Numbered from the stretch's first letter, positions 23,485-32,524 are shown. The stretch: 32,745 bases of DNA from Streptosporangiaceae bacterium (GCA_019246795.1 JAFAPY010000368.1:1-32745), one strand, 5' to 3'. A program made the numbers and translations. Notes: generated from the letters alone by a model not told the origin.

Positions 23485-24306
23485 CTAGCGCGCCAGCCGG
23501 GGGAGCAGCAGCGACGACGCGGTGATCCCGGCCACGGTGGCCGCCGCCAGCACCGCCAGGTCCAGCCAGAGGTTGGTGCTGGTTCCGACCAGCAGCGAGC
23601 GCAGGGCCGCCACCTCGTACGACAGCGGGTTGACCTTGCTGATCGCCTGCAGCCAGCCGGGCATGACGGCGGTGGGGTACAACGCGTTGGAGCTGAAGAA
23701 CAGCGGCATCGTGATGGCCTGGCCGATGCCCATGAGCCTGTCCCGCTTCAGCGCTATGCCGGCGATCGTCATCGACAGGCAGGAGAAGAAGGCCGAGCCG
23801 AGCACCAGGAACCCTGCGGCCGCCAGCAGCTTGGCCGGGTTGTGCGTCAGCGCGACCCCGAGCAGCGCCGACAGCACCACCACGACCACGCCCTGGATGA
23901 CCGAACGCACGCCCGCCGCGAAGGCCTTGCCGGTGATCAGCGCGGCCCGCGGCGTCGGCGTGACCATCAGCTTGGCCAGCACCCCCGCGTCGCGCTCCCA
24001 GATGATCTGGATGCCGTAGAAGATGGCGATGAACAGGGCCGACTGAGCCAAGATGCCCGGCGCCAGGTAAGCCAGGTACGGAATCCCCGCAGGCGTGGGG
24101 ATCGCGTGGACCCTGGTGAAGGTCTCGCCGAAGATCAGCAGCCACAACGCGGGCTGGATCGCCCTGGTGTACAGCTCGGTCCGGTCGTGCCGGATCTTGC
24201 GCAGCTCCACCCAGCACAGCGTCACGATCCGGCTGAGCAGCCGACGGGCGGCGGAAACGGGGGTATCAGCCCAGCCGCCGGGCAGTGCGCCTGGCGCGGC
24301 GTACAT
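23485..24306 (-). CDS. ABC-2 type transporter permease (DrrB-like)
   Basis: A 273-residue six-helix permease of the ABC-2 exporter family. After a short N-terminal stretch comes the coupling segment WVELRKIRHDRTELYTRAIQPALWLLIFGETF. The helices follow, with IIWERDAGVLAKLMVTPTPR, MGIGQAITMPLFFSSNALYP and the family ending KVNPLSYEVAALRSLL. It would form a dimer with the ATPase encoded immediately upstream and export a hydrophobic drug, lipid or polyketide. ATG 24306 is chosen because GGAGGA lies seven bases upstream. The start lies 41 bases inside the ATPase gene. Confidence 0.9.
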   Translation of the reverse strand: MYAAPGALPGGWADTPVSAARRLLSRIVTLCWVELRKIRHDRTELYTRAIQPALWLLIFGETFTRVHAIPTPAGIPYLAYLAPGILAQSALFIAIFYGIQIIWERDAGVLAKLMVTPTPRAALITGKAFAAGVRSVIQGVVVVVLSALLGVALTHNPAKLLAAAGFLVLGSAFFSCLSMTIAGIALKRDRLMGIGQAITMPLFFSSNALYPTAVMPGWLQAISKVNPLSYEVAALRSLLVGTSTNLWLDLAVLAAATVAGITASSLLLPRLAR

Positions 24307-25168
24307 CACGGATTCCTCCTTGCGCTTCGTCGAGGGTGCCGCCGGTGTAGTGCCGGAACACGTCGTCGAGGGTGACACCGGTCCCCAGACCCATTCGGGG
24401 GGGTCTGGGGGGGTCGTCCCCCCGGGCCAACGCCGCCTTGAGGTCAGCCGGCGTCCCCTGGGCCCGGATCCGGCCCTGGTGCATCAGCGCGATCCGGTCG
24501 CAGTAGCTGTCGGCTTCGTCCATATAGTGCGTGGTCATCAGCACGGTCATCTGCGCCGACTCCTGCAGCTCGGTGATGTACTGCCACACGTCGGTGCGCG
24601 CGATCGGGTCCAGCCCGACCGTCGGCTCGTCGAGCACCAGCAGCCGCGGGGCGTTGACCAGGGCCTGGGCCAGCTCCAGCCGGCGGATCATCCCGCCGGA
24701 GTAGGTGCCGGCCAGCCGGTCCGCGGCGTCGGCGAGCCCCATCGCGTCCAGCGCGCCGGCCACCCGCGCCGGGCGCTGGCGGCGCGGCACGTCGAAGAGC
24801 CTGGCGAACAGCTGGACGTTCTCCCGGCCGGTCAGCGCCGCGTCCGCGGACAGCAGCTGCGGCACGTAGCCGATCATCCGGCGCACCGGCATCGGGCGGG
24901 CGGCGGCGTCGACGCCGAAGACCGCGACGTGGCCGGACGCCGGCTTGAGCAGCGTGGTGAGCATCCGGATCGTGGTCGTCTTGCCCGCCCCGTTCGGCCC
25001 GAGCAGGCCGAAGGTCTCCCCGTGCCGTATCGTCAGGTCCACGTTGTCCACCGCGAGGTGATCCCCGAACCGGTAGCTCAGCCCGGCGCACACCACCGCA
25101 TCGCCGGTGGCCCTGCCCGCCGCGGGGCCCACCGCGGGCCTGTCCCCGCCCTTGGCGATCGCCGTCAT
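24266..25168 (-). CDS. ABC transporter ATP-binding protein (DrrA-like)
   Basis: A 300-residue ATPase with Walker A GPNGAGKTT (57-65), Q-loop Gln104, signature YSGGM (156-160), Walker B LLVLDEPTVGLDP (176-188) and His214 (MTTHYMDEAD). The C-terminal part is the DrrA/CcmA-like accessory region ending VTLDDVFRHYTGG. Just before it lies a low-complexity insert (GDDPPRPPRMGLGTG) encoded by two C7 runs and a 10-bp inverted repeat. It is the middle gene of a MarR-ATPase-permease operon: its ATG overlaps the MarR stop (ATGA at 25168-25165) and its 3' end overlaps the permease. Expected role is to drive export by the permease. Confidence 0.95.
   Translation of the reverse strand: MTAIAKGGDRPAVGPAAGRATGDAVVCAGLSYRFGDHLAVDNVDLTIRHGETFGLLGPNGAGKTTTIRMLTTLLKPASGHVAVFGVDAAARPMPVRRMIGYVPQLLSADAALTGRENVQLFARLFDVPRRQRPARVAGALDAMGLADAADRLAGTYSGGMIRRLELAQALVNAPRLLVLDEPTVGLDPIARTDVWQYITELQESAQMTVLMTTHYMDEADSYCDRIALMHQGRIRAQGTPADLKAALARGDDPPRPPRMGLGTGVTLDDVFRHYTGGTLDEAQGGIRDVRRARRTARRLG
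24383..24410. repeat. Inverted repeat with G7 runs inside the ABC ATPase gene
   Basis: CCCCAGACCC (24383-24392) and GGGTCTGGGG (24401-24410) are exact complements across an 8-base loop. Two runs of seven G (24397-24403, 24407-24413) and a run of six C (24418-24423) lie in the same 41 bases. This can form a hairpin or a G-quadruplex and is slippage-prone. Confidence 0.75.
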
Positions 25169-25656
25169 GAATCCTCCCCGAGTTCCACGCTCAGCCGGAG
25201 CAGCGCGGGCACCGCGGCCGCCAGCGCGTCGCGGTCCGCGGCGGGCAGCCGGCCAAGCGCCCGTGCCGCCAGGTCCGCCCGCAGGTCGCGGAACTCCGCG
25301 AGCCGGCGGGATCCCTTGCCGGTCACGGCGAGCCGCACCGAACGCCCGTCGGCTGCCGCGTGCTCCCGGTCCACCAGGCCGGCCGCGGCGAGCCGCCCGA
25401 CCAGCGTGCTCACGGTGTTCGGCGCCAGCCGCAGCTCGCGGGCCGCGTCGGCGACGCTGATGCCCGGGTGCGCCGCCGCCAGCCTGAGCAGCTCGGACTG
25501 AGTCGGCGGCAGCGGCTGCCGCTGCCAGGCCGAGCGCGCCGCCCGCCGAGCGACCCGCCTGACGGCACTGATCGCGGCGAGCAGCTCGGCCGCGAGCGCC
25601 TGCGCGGCAGGCGCCGCCACGGACGCCAGCGGCAGGTCCGCGTAAATGTCTTTCAC
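25165..25656 (-). CDS. MarR-family transcriptional regulator
   Basis: A 163-residue winged-helix regulator. Flanking helices (about 15-45 and 120-158) give the dimer. The DNA-binding part (about 50-115) has TQSELLRLAAAHPGISVADAA, LRLAPNTVSTLVGRL as recognition helix and a wing with AADGRSVRLAVTGKG. It heads the ABC exporter operon and probably represses it together with its own gene, with a small exported ligand as inducer (inference from MarR-exporter pairs). The start is GTG 25656, seven bases after an extended -10, so the mRNA is probably leaderless. The divergent MFS gene starts 128 bases away and may share the control region. Confidence 0.92.
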   Translation of the reverse strand: MKDIYADLPLASVAAPAAQALAAELLAAISAVRRVARRAARSAWQRQPLPPTQSELLRLAAAHPGISVADAARELRLAPNTVSTLVGRLAAAGLVDREHAAADGRSVRLAVTGKGSRRLAEFRDLRADLAARALGRLPAADRDALAAAVPALLRLSVELGEDS

Positions 25657-25663
25657 AGAGCTA

Positions 25664-25672
25664 AATATATCA
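25664..25672 (-). promoter_or_regulatory. Extended -10 promoter of the MarR-ABC operon
   Basis: On the - strand TGATATATT matches the extended -10 form TGnTATAAT with one mismatch and lies seven bases before GTG 25656. It is the most AT-rich spot of the intergenic region. No good -35 is visible. Confidence 0.5.
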
Positions 25673-25695
25673 GGTCAGTCCAGGCGGATTGATGA

Positions 25696-25714
25696 CAGCG
25701 GGTTACAACCGCTG
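25696..25714. promoter_or_regulatory. Dyad in the marR/MFS intergenic region
   Basis: CAGCGG (25696-25701) and CCGCTG (25709-25714) flank a core that contains GGTT-AC-AACC. It lies between the two divergent genes, 71 bases before the MFS start, where a MarR-type dimer or another regulator could bind. Confidence 0.4.
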
Positions 25715-25784
25715 GTCACGGGTAGGGGAGCTGCCCTGCGAGACCTCCCGAGACCGATGGGGCCCGAGAAACGGAGGGTGAAGG

Positions 25785-27308
25785 ATGGCGGCAACACCCG
25801 AAACCGTCGGCGGCGCGGGGATCAGAAGCCTGATCCCCGCGCGCATCGACAGGCTGCCGTGGTCCAAATTCCACACCAGGCTGGTGGTCGCGCTCGGCGT
25901 CGCGTGGATCCTGGACGGCCTGGAGATCACCATCGCCAGCAACGTCGGACCCGACCTGACGCAGAAGACCACGCTGAACATGTCCGCCGGCGCGGTCGCC
26001 GACATCGCCACCTGGTACCTGATCGGTGAGGTCATCGGCGCGCTGTTCTTCGGCCAGCTGTCGGACAAGCTCGGCCGGAAGAACCTGTTCATGGTCACGC
26101 TCGGCGTCTACCTGATCGGCAGCGGCCTGACCGCGGCGACGCCGCGCGGCGGCTACTGGTTCATCTTCTTGTACTTCACCCGGGTCGTCGCCGGCATGGG
26201 CATCGGGGGTGAGTACGCGGCGATCAACTCCGCGATCGATGAGATGATCCCGGCCCGCTACCGCGGCCGGGTCGACCTGGCGGTCAACGGAACCTACTGG
26301 GCCGGGGCGTTTATCGGCACGATCGTTACCATCGTCCTGCTGAACCACCTGACCGCCAACGTGGGCTGGCGGATTGCGTACGTGGCGGGCCCGGTGCTGG
26401 CGCTGATCATCATCTACGTTCGGCGCAATCTGCCGGAGAGCCCGCGCTGGCAGATCATGCACGGCAGAGAGGAAGCGGCCGAGGCGTCCATCGCCGAGAT
26501 CGAGGGGGACGTCGCGGCGACCCAGGGCAAGCTCCCGCCGGTGGACCCGAGCAGGGAACTGGAGATCAGGCCCACCGCGCAGATCGGCTACCTGCGGCTG
26601 CTGGAGACCCTGTTCCGGCATTACCCGAGCCGGTCGGTGCTGGGCGCGGCACTGATGATCACCCAGTCGTTCCTGTACAACGCGATCTTCTTCACCTACG
26701 GGCTGGTGCTGGAGTTCTTCTTCCACGTCAAGCCCACCGACACCGGCTACTATTTCCTGGCGTTCTGCGCCGGGAACCTGCTCGGCCCGCTGACGCTCGG
26801 GCGGCTGTTCGACACCATCGGCCGCCGCAAGATGATCTCGTTCACCTACCTGCTGTCCGGCGTGCTGCTGATTATCACCGCGCAGCTGTTCAAGGGTGGC
26901 GTCCTGAACGCGACCACGCAGACGATCTGCTGGAGCGTGATCTTCTTCTTCGCCTCGGCAGGCGCCTCCGCCGGGTACCTGACCGTCAGCGAGATATTCC
27001 CGCTGGAGGTGCGGGCCAAGGCAATCGCGGTGTTCTTCGCGATCGCGCAGTGCTTCGGCTTCCTCGGCACGCACCTGTATGGCCACCTGATCGGCACCGG
27101 CAACGACCCGAACCGGCTGTACTGGGGTTACATCCTCGGCGCCGGCGCGATGATCGTCGGCGGCCTGGTCGCGGTGTTCTTCGCCGTCGACGCCGAGGGC
27201 AAGTCCCTGGAGGACGTCGCCACGCCGCTGTCGGTGGTCCGCAAGCCGGCCCAGGTGACGCCTGGTGTCGGCGGCCCGGGCGGCCTCAGCCCGTCCGCGG
27301 GCAGCTGA
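25785..27308 (+). CDS. MFS transporter, sugar/metabolite:H+ symporter type
   Basis: A 507-residue major facilitator with 12 helices. Helix 1 carries the charged DGLEI motif. Motif A is GQLSDKLGRKN (90-100), repeated in the C half as GRLFDTIGRRK. RNLPESPRW after helix 6 is typical of the sugar porter and metabolite:H+ symporter branches. GIGGEYAAINSAIDEMIPARYRGR is a characteristic segment of the latter. Substrate cannot be told. A central cytoplasmic loop of about 65 residues and a Gly/Pro-rich tail are seen. ATG 25785 follows GGAGGGTGAAGG. It is divergent from the MarR operon and ends at a strong hairpin. Confidence 0.92.
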   Translation: MAATPETVGGAGIRSLIPARIDRLPWSKFHTRLVVALGVAWILDGLEITIASNVGPDLTQKTTLNMSAGAVADIATWYLIGEVIGALFFGQLSDKLGRKNLFMVTLGVYLIGSGLTAATPRGGYWFIFLYFTRVVAGMGIGGEYAAINSAIDEMIPARYRGRVDLAVNGTYWAGAFIGTIVTIVLLNHLTANVGWRIAYVAGPVLALIIIYVRRNLPESPRWQIMHGREEAAEASIAEIEGDVAATQGKLPPVDPSRELEIRPTAQIGYLRLLETLFRHYPSRSVLGAALMITQSFLYNAIFFTYGLVLEFFFHVKPTDTGYYFLAFCAGNLLGPLTLGRLFDTIGRRKMISFTYLLSGVLLIITAQLFKGGVLNATTQTICWSVIFFFASAGASAGYLTVSEIFPLEVRAKAIAVFFAIAQCFGFLGTHLYGHLIGTGNDPNRLYWGYILGAGAMIVGGLVAVFFAVDAEGKSLEDVATPLSVVRKPAQVTPGVGGPGGLSPSAGS

Positions 27309-27355
27309 CCTCGGCCACGGCACCTGACAGCCGCGACGATCGCCCTCAGGCAGTA

Positions 27356-27392
27356 GGCCGCCGGAGAATGGCACATTCTCGGGTTGGCGGCC
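27356..27392. terminator. Strong two-tier hairpin between convergent genes
   Basis: GAGAATG-GCA-CATTCTC (27364-27380) forms a perfect 7-bp inner stem. It is nested in GGCCGCC (27356-27362) paired with GGCGGCC (27386-27392). It lies between the converging MFS gene and small membrane gene, the right place for a bidirectional terminator, although no T tract follows. Confidence 0.65.
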
Positions 27393-27503
27393 CCGCTGGC
27401 GGCTGGCTCACCCATCTGGCGTCGGGCCGCGCAGCAGGCAGTCGCTGCCGCGCGGCCTCGTGCCCCAGATGAATCAGCGGACCTCGCGTCCCATGGTCAA
27501 CGT

Positions 27504-27827
27504 TCAGGCGGCCGCCGTGGCCGAGAGGCGCCGGGCCGACCGCAGCCGGTCAACGAGCACCGCCAGGGTGGCGGCAAGGATTGCGGCCCCGACCGCGATC
27601 AAGGTGATCTGCCAGCCCGGCATGCCGACCGCGGCTGTGACCTGGCTGTGGGCCCGGACTGGAGCCACCGTATCAGGAGCCACCGTGTAGGGCCCGAATC
27701 GATATTGCCCGCCCGGCGGTGGCACCACCCGGGCGAACGCGGCGGGCGCGGCGACGCCGAGCGCCACCAGCGCGCCGGCCAGCCCGGCCACGATGCGAAT
27801 GAGGCGGATGTCGCGGATGCGGTTCAT
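27504..27827 (-). CDS. Small membrane protein, unknown
   Basis: A 107-residue protein with an N-terminal signal or anchor helix (IVAGLAGALVALGVAAPAAFA, about 12-32). A polar, Pro/Val-rich outer segment follows (RVVPPPGGQYRFGPYTVAPD). A C-terminal membrane helix (WQITLIAVGAAILAATLAVLV, about 71-91) ends in basic DRLRSARR on the cytoplasmic side. I do not recognise a family. The architecture suggests a small surface-exposed protein held by its tail. ATG 27827 is strongly supported by GGAGGAG six bases upstream. A frame extending further upstream is only the shadow of the glutamine-synthetase-like gene. Confidence 0.72.
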   Translation of the reverse strand: MNRIRDIRLIRIVAGLAGALVALGVAAPAAFARVVPPPGGQYRFGPYTVAPDTVAPVRAHSQVTAAVGMPGWQITLIAVGAAILAATLAVLVDRLRSARRLSATAAA

Positions 27828-28183
27828 GATGTTCTCCTCCCGTGCAGGCTCGGATAAGCGCCTGCCGCCCCGGATGACCCGCGGTTTCCGGGGTTTTCCT
27901 GGCAGAGGTTCCGGGAGACCTGGCTGATACATCACGCCCGTCAGGGATTCCCCCGAAGGTCCTTGCCTGTGCGGGCAGCCCGGCGCGGCGGGATCCTGAT
28001 TCCGGTGGCCGTCACGAACACTGCGGCAGACGACTCGCTCTGGCGGAATGCCCAATCCACGGCGGGTGATCCTCGGGTGATCACAGAGCCGCAATTGCCC
28101 AACGTGGGCCAACGTTGAGCAACGGTTGTTATGCAGGTCAGCCGGGTAGTGGCGGGGGAGCACACAGGTCAGGATGCCGTTGT
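27828..28183. other. 356-base intergenic region with one hairpin
   Basis: No gene is supported. It should hold the promoter of the small membrane gene and the end of the glutamine-synthetase-like transcript. A clear -10/-35 pair was not found. The only structured element seen is the inverted repeat at 28095-28122. Confidence 0.4.
28095..28122 (-). terminator. Hairpin after the glutamine-synthetase-like gene
   Basis: TTGCCCAACGT (28095-28105) and ACGTTGAGCAA (28112-28122) pair at 10 of 11 positions across a 6-base loop, 61 bases after the stop codon. No T run follows, so an operator role for the small membrane gene, about 270 bases downstream, cannot be excluded. Confidence 0.45.
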
Positions 28184-29584
28184 CTAGATCTTGGTGAAGT
28201 GGTGGAAGCATTCGTAGTAGGGGTCGGTGGACAGGGCGAAGTGTGCGGCTTCTGACCGTTTGACCGCCAGGTAGGCGGTGGTGCGCAGCGGGCCGAGGGC
28301 GTCGGTGAGCATCTGGTCGGCGGCTAGCGCGTCCAGCGCTTCGTTGAGCGAGGCGGGCAGCCGGTGGGCGCCGGCGGCGGCGCGGTCGGCGTCGGACAGC
28401 GTGGCCGGGTCGACGTTGACGGCCTCGCCGGGGTCGATCTTGCCGCGGATGCCGTCCAGCCCGGCGTAGATGAACGCGCCGAGCGCCAGGTAGGGGTTGG
28501 CGCTGGAGTCCGACGGCTTGAGCTCCAGGTTGACCGAGCCGCCCGGGTCGCCGCGCCACGGCGAGCAGATCCGGATCGCCGCTTCCCTGTTGTCCATCCC
28601 GTAGCAGGCATACGCGCTGCTCCACGTCTGCGGCACCAGCCGCCGGTAGCTGTTCACGCTGGCGCAGGTCAGCGCGACCAGGGCGGGCAGGTGGGCGAGC
28701 AGGCCGCCGATGAAGTAATAGCCGACCGCCGACAGCCCGTTGTCATCGGCGGGGTCGGCGAACACGTTGCGCCCGCCGGGCGCGCCATCGGGCGCCAGGT
28801 CGGTCAGCGAGGCATGCAGGTGGCACCCGTTGCCCGCCTGGTCGGGGATCGGCTTGGGCGCCAGGCTGGCCCACAGCCCGCGCCGGAAGGCCACGCCGCG
28901 GACGGTCTCCCGGTACAGCACGTGGTTGTCGGCGGCGCGCAGCGCGCCGGCGTGCCGGATCGACATCTCCTGCTGGCCGTGGCCGAGCTCGGGATAGTAG
29001 TGCTCCACCGACAGGCCCTGCGCCTGCAGCGCCGCGGCGAGGTCCATGGCGAAGTCATGCGCGAGATGGAAGCCGGTCGCGGAATAGCACAAGCTGTCAT
29101 CGACCGGGACCAGCCGGTCCGGGATCGTGGGCGCCGCCGGGGACGCCTCGCGGCGGCCCACGGTGAACTCCGGCTCGAACGCGGCCCGCAGCGCGTATCC
29201 CTCCCCCGCCAGCTCCGCGACGGCCTGCTTGAGGAACGTCCGCGGGCAGCCGTCCCACGGCGAGCCGTCCGGCCAGGCCAGATCGGCCAGCATCGCCCCC
29301 GCGCCGGGCGCATACGGCAGCGTGACGAACGTCTGCGGGTCCGGCACGATCCTGACCTCACCGACCGGCCCCATCCCCGCCACCGGCTGCAACTGGTCCA
29401 GCATCGACATCGCCATCATCGCCACCGTGTGCCCGATACCGCCCGCCATCCGCTCCCGGAGCCGCTCGGTGCCCGAAGCCTTCCCCCGGATGATGCCGCC
29501 ATGATCGGCATACAAGAAACGGACCAGGCCGATGCCCTCCTGGCCCGCCCGCTCCGCCACCGCCTCAATCGCTGCCTCGCTCAT
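28184..29584 (-). CDS. Glutamine synthetase family protein (GlnA-like ligase)
   Basis: A 466-residue protein with the two GS domains. The N-terminal beta-grasp contains VRFLYADHGGIIRGK. The catalytic barrel has AAFEPEFTV (metal Glu137, Glu139), YPELGHGQQEMSIRHAG, GNGCHLHASL (ammonium/Glu-binding region), SYRRLVP and NREAAIRI (Arg residues), and VNLELKPSDSSANPYLALGA. The adenylylation-site motif of GlnA1 (NLYDLP) is absent, and the N-terminal region is unlike housekeeping GlnA. It is probably one of the GlnA-like gamma-glutamylating enzymes, such as those using polyamines or ethanolamine. The actual acceptor is unknown. ATG 29584 directly precedes the first helix; no Shine-Dalgarno is evident. 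It is divergent from the DUF1707 gene. Confidence 0.88.
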   Translation of the reverse strand: MSEAAIEAVAERAGQEGIGLVRFLYADHGGIIRGKASGTERLRERMAGGIGHTVAMMAMSMLDQLQPVAGMGPVGEVRIVPDPQTFVTLPYAPGAGAMLADLAWPDGSPWDGCPRTFLKQAVAELAGEGYALRAAFEPEFTVGRREASPAAPTIPDRLVPVDDSLCYSATGFHLAHDFAMDLAAALQAQGLSVEHYYPELGHGQQEMSIRHAGALRAADNHVLYRETVRGVAFRRGLWASLAPKPIPDQAGNGCHLHASLTDLAPDGAPGGRNVFADPADDNGLSAVGYYFIGGLLAHLPALVALTCASVNSYRRLVPQTWSSAYACYGMDNREAAIRICSPWRGDPGGSVNLELKPSDSSANPYLALGAFIYAGLDGIRGKIDPGEAVNVDPATLSDADRAAAGAHRLPASLNEALDALAADQMLTDALGPLRTTAYLAVKRSEAAHFALSTDPYYECFHHFTKI

Positions 29585-29668
29585 GCACAAAATGCGTAAC
29601 ACGCCCAAGGCCGCCCGTACAGCCGAAACCCAACCTTGCCTACCTGGTGGGATCGGAATCCGGCGCGG

Positions 29669-29674
29669 TATTTT
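29669..29674 (+). promoter_or_regulatory. Candidate -10 box, leaderless DUF1707 gene
   Basis: TATTTT is followed by CTGCCC and ATG 29681, again a six-base gap without a ribosome binding site. Confidence 0.45.
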
Positions 29675-29680
29675 CTGCCC

Positions 29681-30265
29681 ATGAGCGCACGGCAGGCCCC
29701 CCGCGACTTGCGGGCGTCCGATGCTGACCGGGACCGGGTCCTCGCCCTGCTCGCCGAGGCGGTCGGCGACGGGCGGCTCACCCTGGACGAGCATTCCGAA
29801 CGAGCCCAGCGCGCGTGTTCCGCGCGCACGCTCGGCGAGCTCGCAGAGCTGACGGCCGACCTGGCGGCGCCGTCCGCCCAGCCGGTGCGCCTTGACGGCA
29901 GCAGGGTGATCGCCGGGATCGGCTCCCCGGCGCGCCGCGACGGGCGCTGGGTGGTGCCGGAGACCCTCACCGTGACCGCCATGTTCAGCGAGGTGGAACT
30001 CGACTTCACCCAGGCGATACTCCAGGCCAGCCCGGTGCGGCTGTACGCGACTGTGGTCGGCGGGCGGCTGCGGCTGATCGTCCCCGGACAGGTGTCGGTG
30101 GTGGTGACCGGGCACGTCATCCTGGGCAGGAGGCGCGGCGGCACCACGCACGCCGGGCCCGGCGCCCCGGTGATCGAGGTGCGGGCGTTGGTGGCCGGCG
30201 GCGAGGTGATCGTGCGCACCCCGCCGCCGCCGCGGAGCCGCTTCCGCTTCTTCAGCCGTAGCTGA
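29681..30265 (+). CDS. DUF1707 / LiaF-like C-terminal protein
   Basis: A 194-residue soluble protein. The N-terminal DUF1707 helical domain (about 6-60) reads [41 protein letters not shown] beta-rich domain like the C-terminal part of LiaF-type proteins follows (about 95-185: [40 protein letters not shown]). Such proteins are common in actinobacteria and are linked to envelope-stress or membrane-associated regulation by analogy with LiaF. No membrane helix is visible. ATG 29681 is chosen because the domain begins at once and a -10 box lies six bases upstream. Its last 14 bases overlap the end of glpX on the other strand. Confidence 0.83.
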   Translation: MSARQAPRDLRASDADRDRVLALLAEAVGDGRLTLDEHSERAQRACSARTLGELAELTADLAAPSAQPVRLDGSRVIAGIGSPARRDGRWVVPETLTVTAMFSEVELDFTQAILQASPVRLYATVVGGRLRLIVPGQVSVVVTGHVILGRRRGGTTHAGPGAPVIEVRALVAGGEVIVRTPPPPRSRFRFFSRS

Positions 30266-31271
30266 CCGAGGAATAGGCGCGGAGCTTCCGCAGCTGGTGC
30301 TCGCTCCTGATGCTGCGGATGGTGCCCGACCGTGACCGCATCACCAGCGAGTGCGTGACCGCCCCGCCGCCGGGATGGTACCTGACCCCGGCCATCAGCT
30401 CGCCGTCGGTGATGCCCGTGGCGGCGAAGAACACGTCGCCGGAGGCGACCAGGTCGTCGGTGGTCAGCACGCGGTCCAGGTCCAGCCCGGCGTCCAGCGC
30501 TTTGCGCCGTTCCGCTTCGTCGCGGGGGGCGAGCCTGCCCTGGATGATCCCGCCCAGGCACTTCAGCGCGCACGCGGCGATGATCCCCTCGGGGGTGCCG
30601 CCGACGCCGAGCAGCAGGTCGATGCCGGTGTCCTCGCGGGCCGCCATGATCGCCCCGGCCACGTCGCCGTCGGTGATCAGGTGAATCCTGGCCCCGGCTT
30701 CACGGACACCGGCGATCAGGTCGGCGTGCCTGGGCCGGTCCAGGATGACCACAGTGACGTCCTGCGGGCCGCCGCCCTTGGCCTTGGCGACCGCGGCGAC
30801 GTTGGCGCCCGGGGGCGCGGTGATGTCGACGACGTCGGCCGCGGCCGGCCCGGTGGCCAGCTTGGACATGTAGAACAGCGCCGACGGGTCGTACATCGAG
30901 CCCCGCGCGGCGACCGCGAGCACCGAGATCGCGTTGGGCATGCCGTTGGCGGTCAGCCGGGTGCCGTCGATCGGGTCCACCGCGACGTCGCACGCGGCGC
31001 CGGTGCCGTCGCCCACCTCCTCGCCGTTGTACAGCATCGGCGCCTGGTCCTTCTCGCCCTCGCCGATGACCACGACGCCGCGCATCGACACCGAGTTGAT
31101 CATCATCCGCATCGCGTTGACCGCAGCCCCGTCCGCGCCGTTCTTGTCGCCGCGGCCCACCCACCTAGCGGCGGCCATCGCCGCGGCCTCGGTCACCCTG
31201 GTCAGCTCGAGCGCCAGGTTGCGGTCCGGCGCGTGGGTGGCCGGCTCGGGTACCTGCTGTTCGGCGGTCAT
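30252..31271 (-). CDS. glpX: Fructose-1,6-bisphosphatase, class II
   Basis: A 339-residue GlpX-type phosphatase for gluconeogenesis. Motifs are [32 protein letters not shown] (metal Glu71, Glu73), [20 protein letters not shown] (Asp99, Asp102), [20 protein letters not shown] and [19 protein letters not shown]. The length agrees with actinobacterial GlpX. ATG 31271 follows GGGAAGGA by about eight bases. In M. tuberculosis glpX is next to fum. Here both are on the - strand but separated by the ABC/MFS and glutamine-synthetase-like genes. The start region is followed upstream by tandem 46-48-bp repeats. Confidence 0.96.
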   Translation of the reverse strand: MTAEQQVPEPATHAPDRNLALELTRVTEAAAMAAARWVGRGDKNGADGAAVNAMRMMINSVSMRGVVVIGEGEKDQAPMLYNGEEVGDGTGAACDVAVDPIDGTRLTANGMPNAISVLAVAARGSMYDPSALFYMSKLATGPAAADVVDITAPPGANVAAVAKAKGGGPQDVTVVILDRPRHADLIAGVREAGARIHLITDGDVAGAIMAAREDTGIDLLLGVGGTPEGIIAACALKCLGGIIQGRLAPRDEAERRKALDAGLDLDRVLTTDDLVASGDVFFAATGITDGELMAGVRYHPGGGAVTHSLVMRSRSGTIRSIRSEHQLRKLRAYSSVSYG

Positions 31272-31302
31272 AGCTGCCGTCCTTCCCGCTGAGCCTCCGC
31301 GC

Positions 31303-31393
31303 CTTCCGGAGCGCGCGTCGGGCCAGCCGCCGCGCGGCCGCTCAGTGTTTTCCGGAGCGCGCGCGTCGGGCCAGCCGCCGCGCGGCCGCTCAG
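31303..31393. repeat. Two copies of a 46-48-bp GC-rich repeat
   Basis: Copies starting GGAGCGCGCG at 31308 and 31354 share the same body as the array at 32605-32745. The first lacks one CG dinucleotide (46 rather than 48 bases). They lie between glpX and the YihY-family gene. Confidence 0.85.
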
Positions 31394-31444
31394 CAACGAT
31401 CCTACGCAGGCACCGCGGGGGCGCTCGCGACCAGTACGCTTCTC

Positions 31445-32524
31445 TCAGCCCTGCTGGCGGTCGGCCGAGCCGTTCCCGTCGGGCTCGCCACGCGCTCCGG
31501 GGACGGGAGCGTTCGCCGGCGGCGCTACCTCCTCCGGCGTGCGCGGCGCCATGACCGGATGGTCGGGCTCACGGTCGTTGAACGACACCTCGACCTGCTG
31601 CTCGGGGCGCCGCTGGTTCTGCAGCGCCTGCAGCGCCATGGACGCCCGGTCCGCCTCGGTCAGCGGCGGCTGCACGATGGCCCGTGGCCACAGCCGCCTG
31701 GCGAGCACCACGTTGATCTCGGCGCAGTACACGGTGATCTCGCACGTCAGGTAGATCCAGGCCATCAGCCCCAGCACGGTTGCGAACACCCCGTACACCG
31801 AGTCGGTGTGCAGGAAGTGGTGCACCAGGTACGTGCCGAGCAGCTGCAGCAGCGTGTACAAGATGCCGGCGGTGACCGCCCCGGGCAGCAGCCTGCGGGT
31901 CGGCACCCCCTTGGGGGTCAGCACCCGGTAAGCGCCGAGGTACATGCCAGCGCTGACGGCCACGGTCAGCAGGTAGTACACGACCATGAGCACCACGGCG
32001 TTGTGCGCGTAGCTGTTGAGCATGACCAGCAGCGTGGTCGCGATCACGCCGCCGCCGAGCAGGCTGAGGAACAGCAGCGCCCGGCCCATGCGCGGGAAGT
32101 AGCCGGGCCGGGCGGGCCCGGGCAGGTTCCACGCCTGCTCCATGGCGAACAGACCCGCCTGCGCCAGCCCCGTCCCGCCGTAGATCAGCCCGAGCAGGCC
32201 GATGATCAGCCCGATGATGCTCGACCGCCGCAGTTCGTGCACGTTGCCGGTGAGCTCGTTGCCGATCAGCGGGATCTGGTTGGACACCGCCTTCAGCGCG
32301 TCGGCTCGGAACGCCGAACTGGACGCGGCGACCAGGCCGAGGATGGTCGTCAGCACCAGCAGCAGCGGGAACAGCGACACGAAACCGGAGTACGCGAGGT
32401 TCGCGACCAGCACGCCGCCGTTGTCATCGCCGTACTTCTTGATGATCCCGAAGACGAACGCGGCGGGGGTGTGCCGCTGCTGGAACTTGTCGACGTTCCT
32501 GATGGTCCGCTCGACCGGATTCAT
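31445..32524 (-). CDS. YihY/BrkB-family inner membrane protein
   Basis: A 359-residue protein with six transmembrane helices in the YihY pattern: [61 protein letters not shown] and [20 protein letters not shown]. The sequence [16 protein letters not shown] closes the family domain at about residue 280. The function of the family is unsettled (formerly linked to BrkB or RNase BN). The 75-residue hydrophilic, Pro/Glu-rich C-terminal tail is cytoplasmic and likely disordered. ATG 32524 precedes [21 protein letters not shown], where the family starts. The gene is bracketed on both sides by copies of the same tandem repeat. Confidence 0.9.
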   Translation of the reverse strand: MNPVERTIRNVDKFQQRHTPAAFVFGIIKKYGDDNGGVLVANLAYSGFVSLFPLLLVLTTILGLVAASSSAFRADALKAVSNQIPLIGNELTGNVHELRRSSIIGLIIGLLGLIYGGTGLAQAGLFAMEQAWNLPGPARPGYFPRMGRALLFLSLLGGGVIATTLLVMLNSYAHNAVVLMVVYYLLTVAVSAGMYLGAYRVLTPKGVPTRRLLPGAVTAGILYTLLQLLGTYLVHHFLHTDSVYGVFATVLGLMAWIYLTCEITVYCAEINVVLARRLWPRAIVQPPLTEADRASMALQALQNQRRPEQQVEVSFNDREPDHPVMAPRTPEEVAPPANAPVPGARGEPDGNGSADRQQG

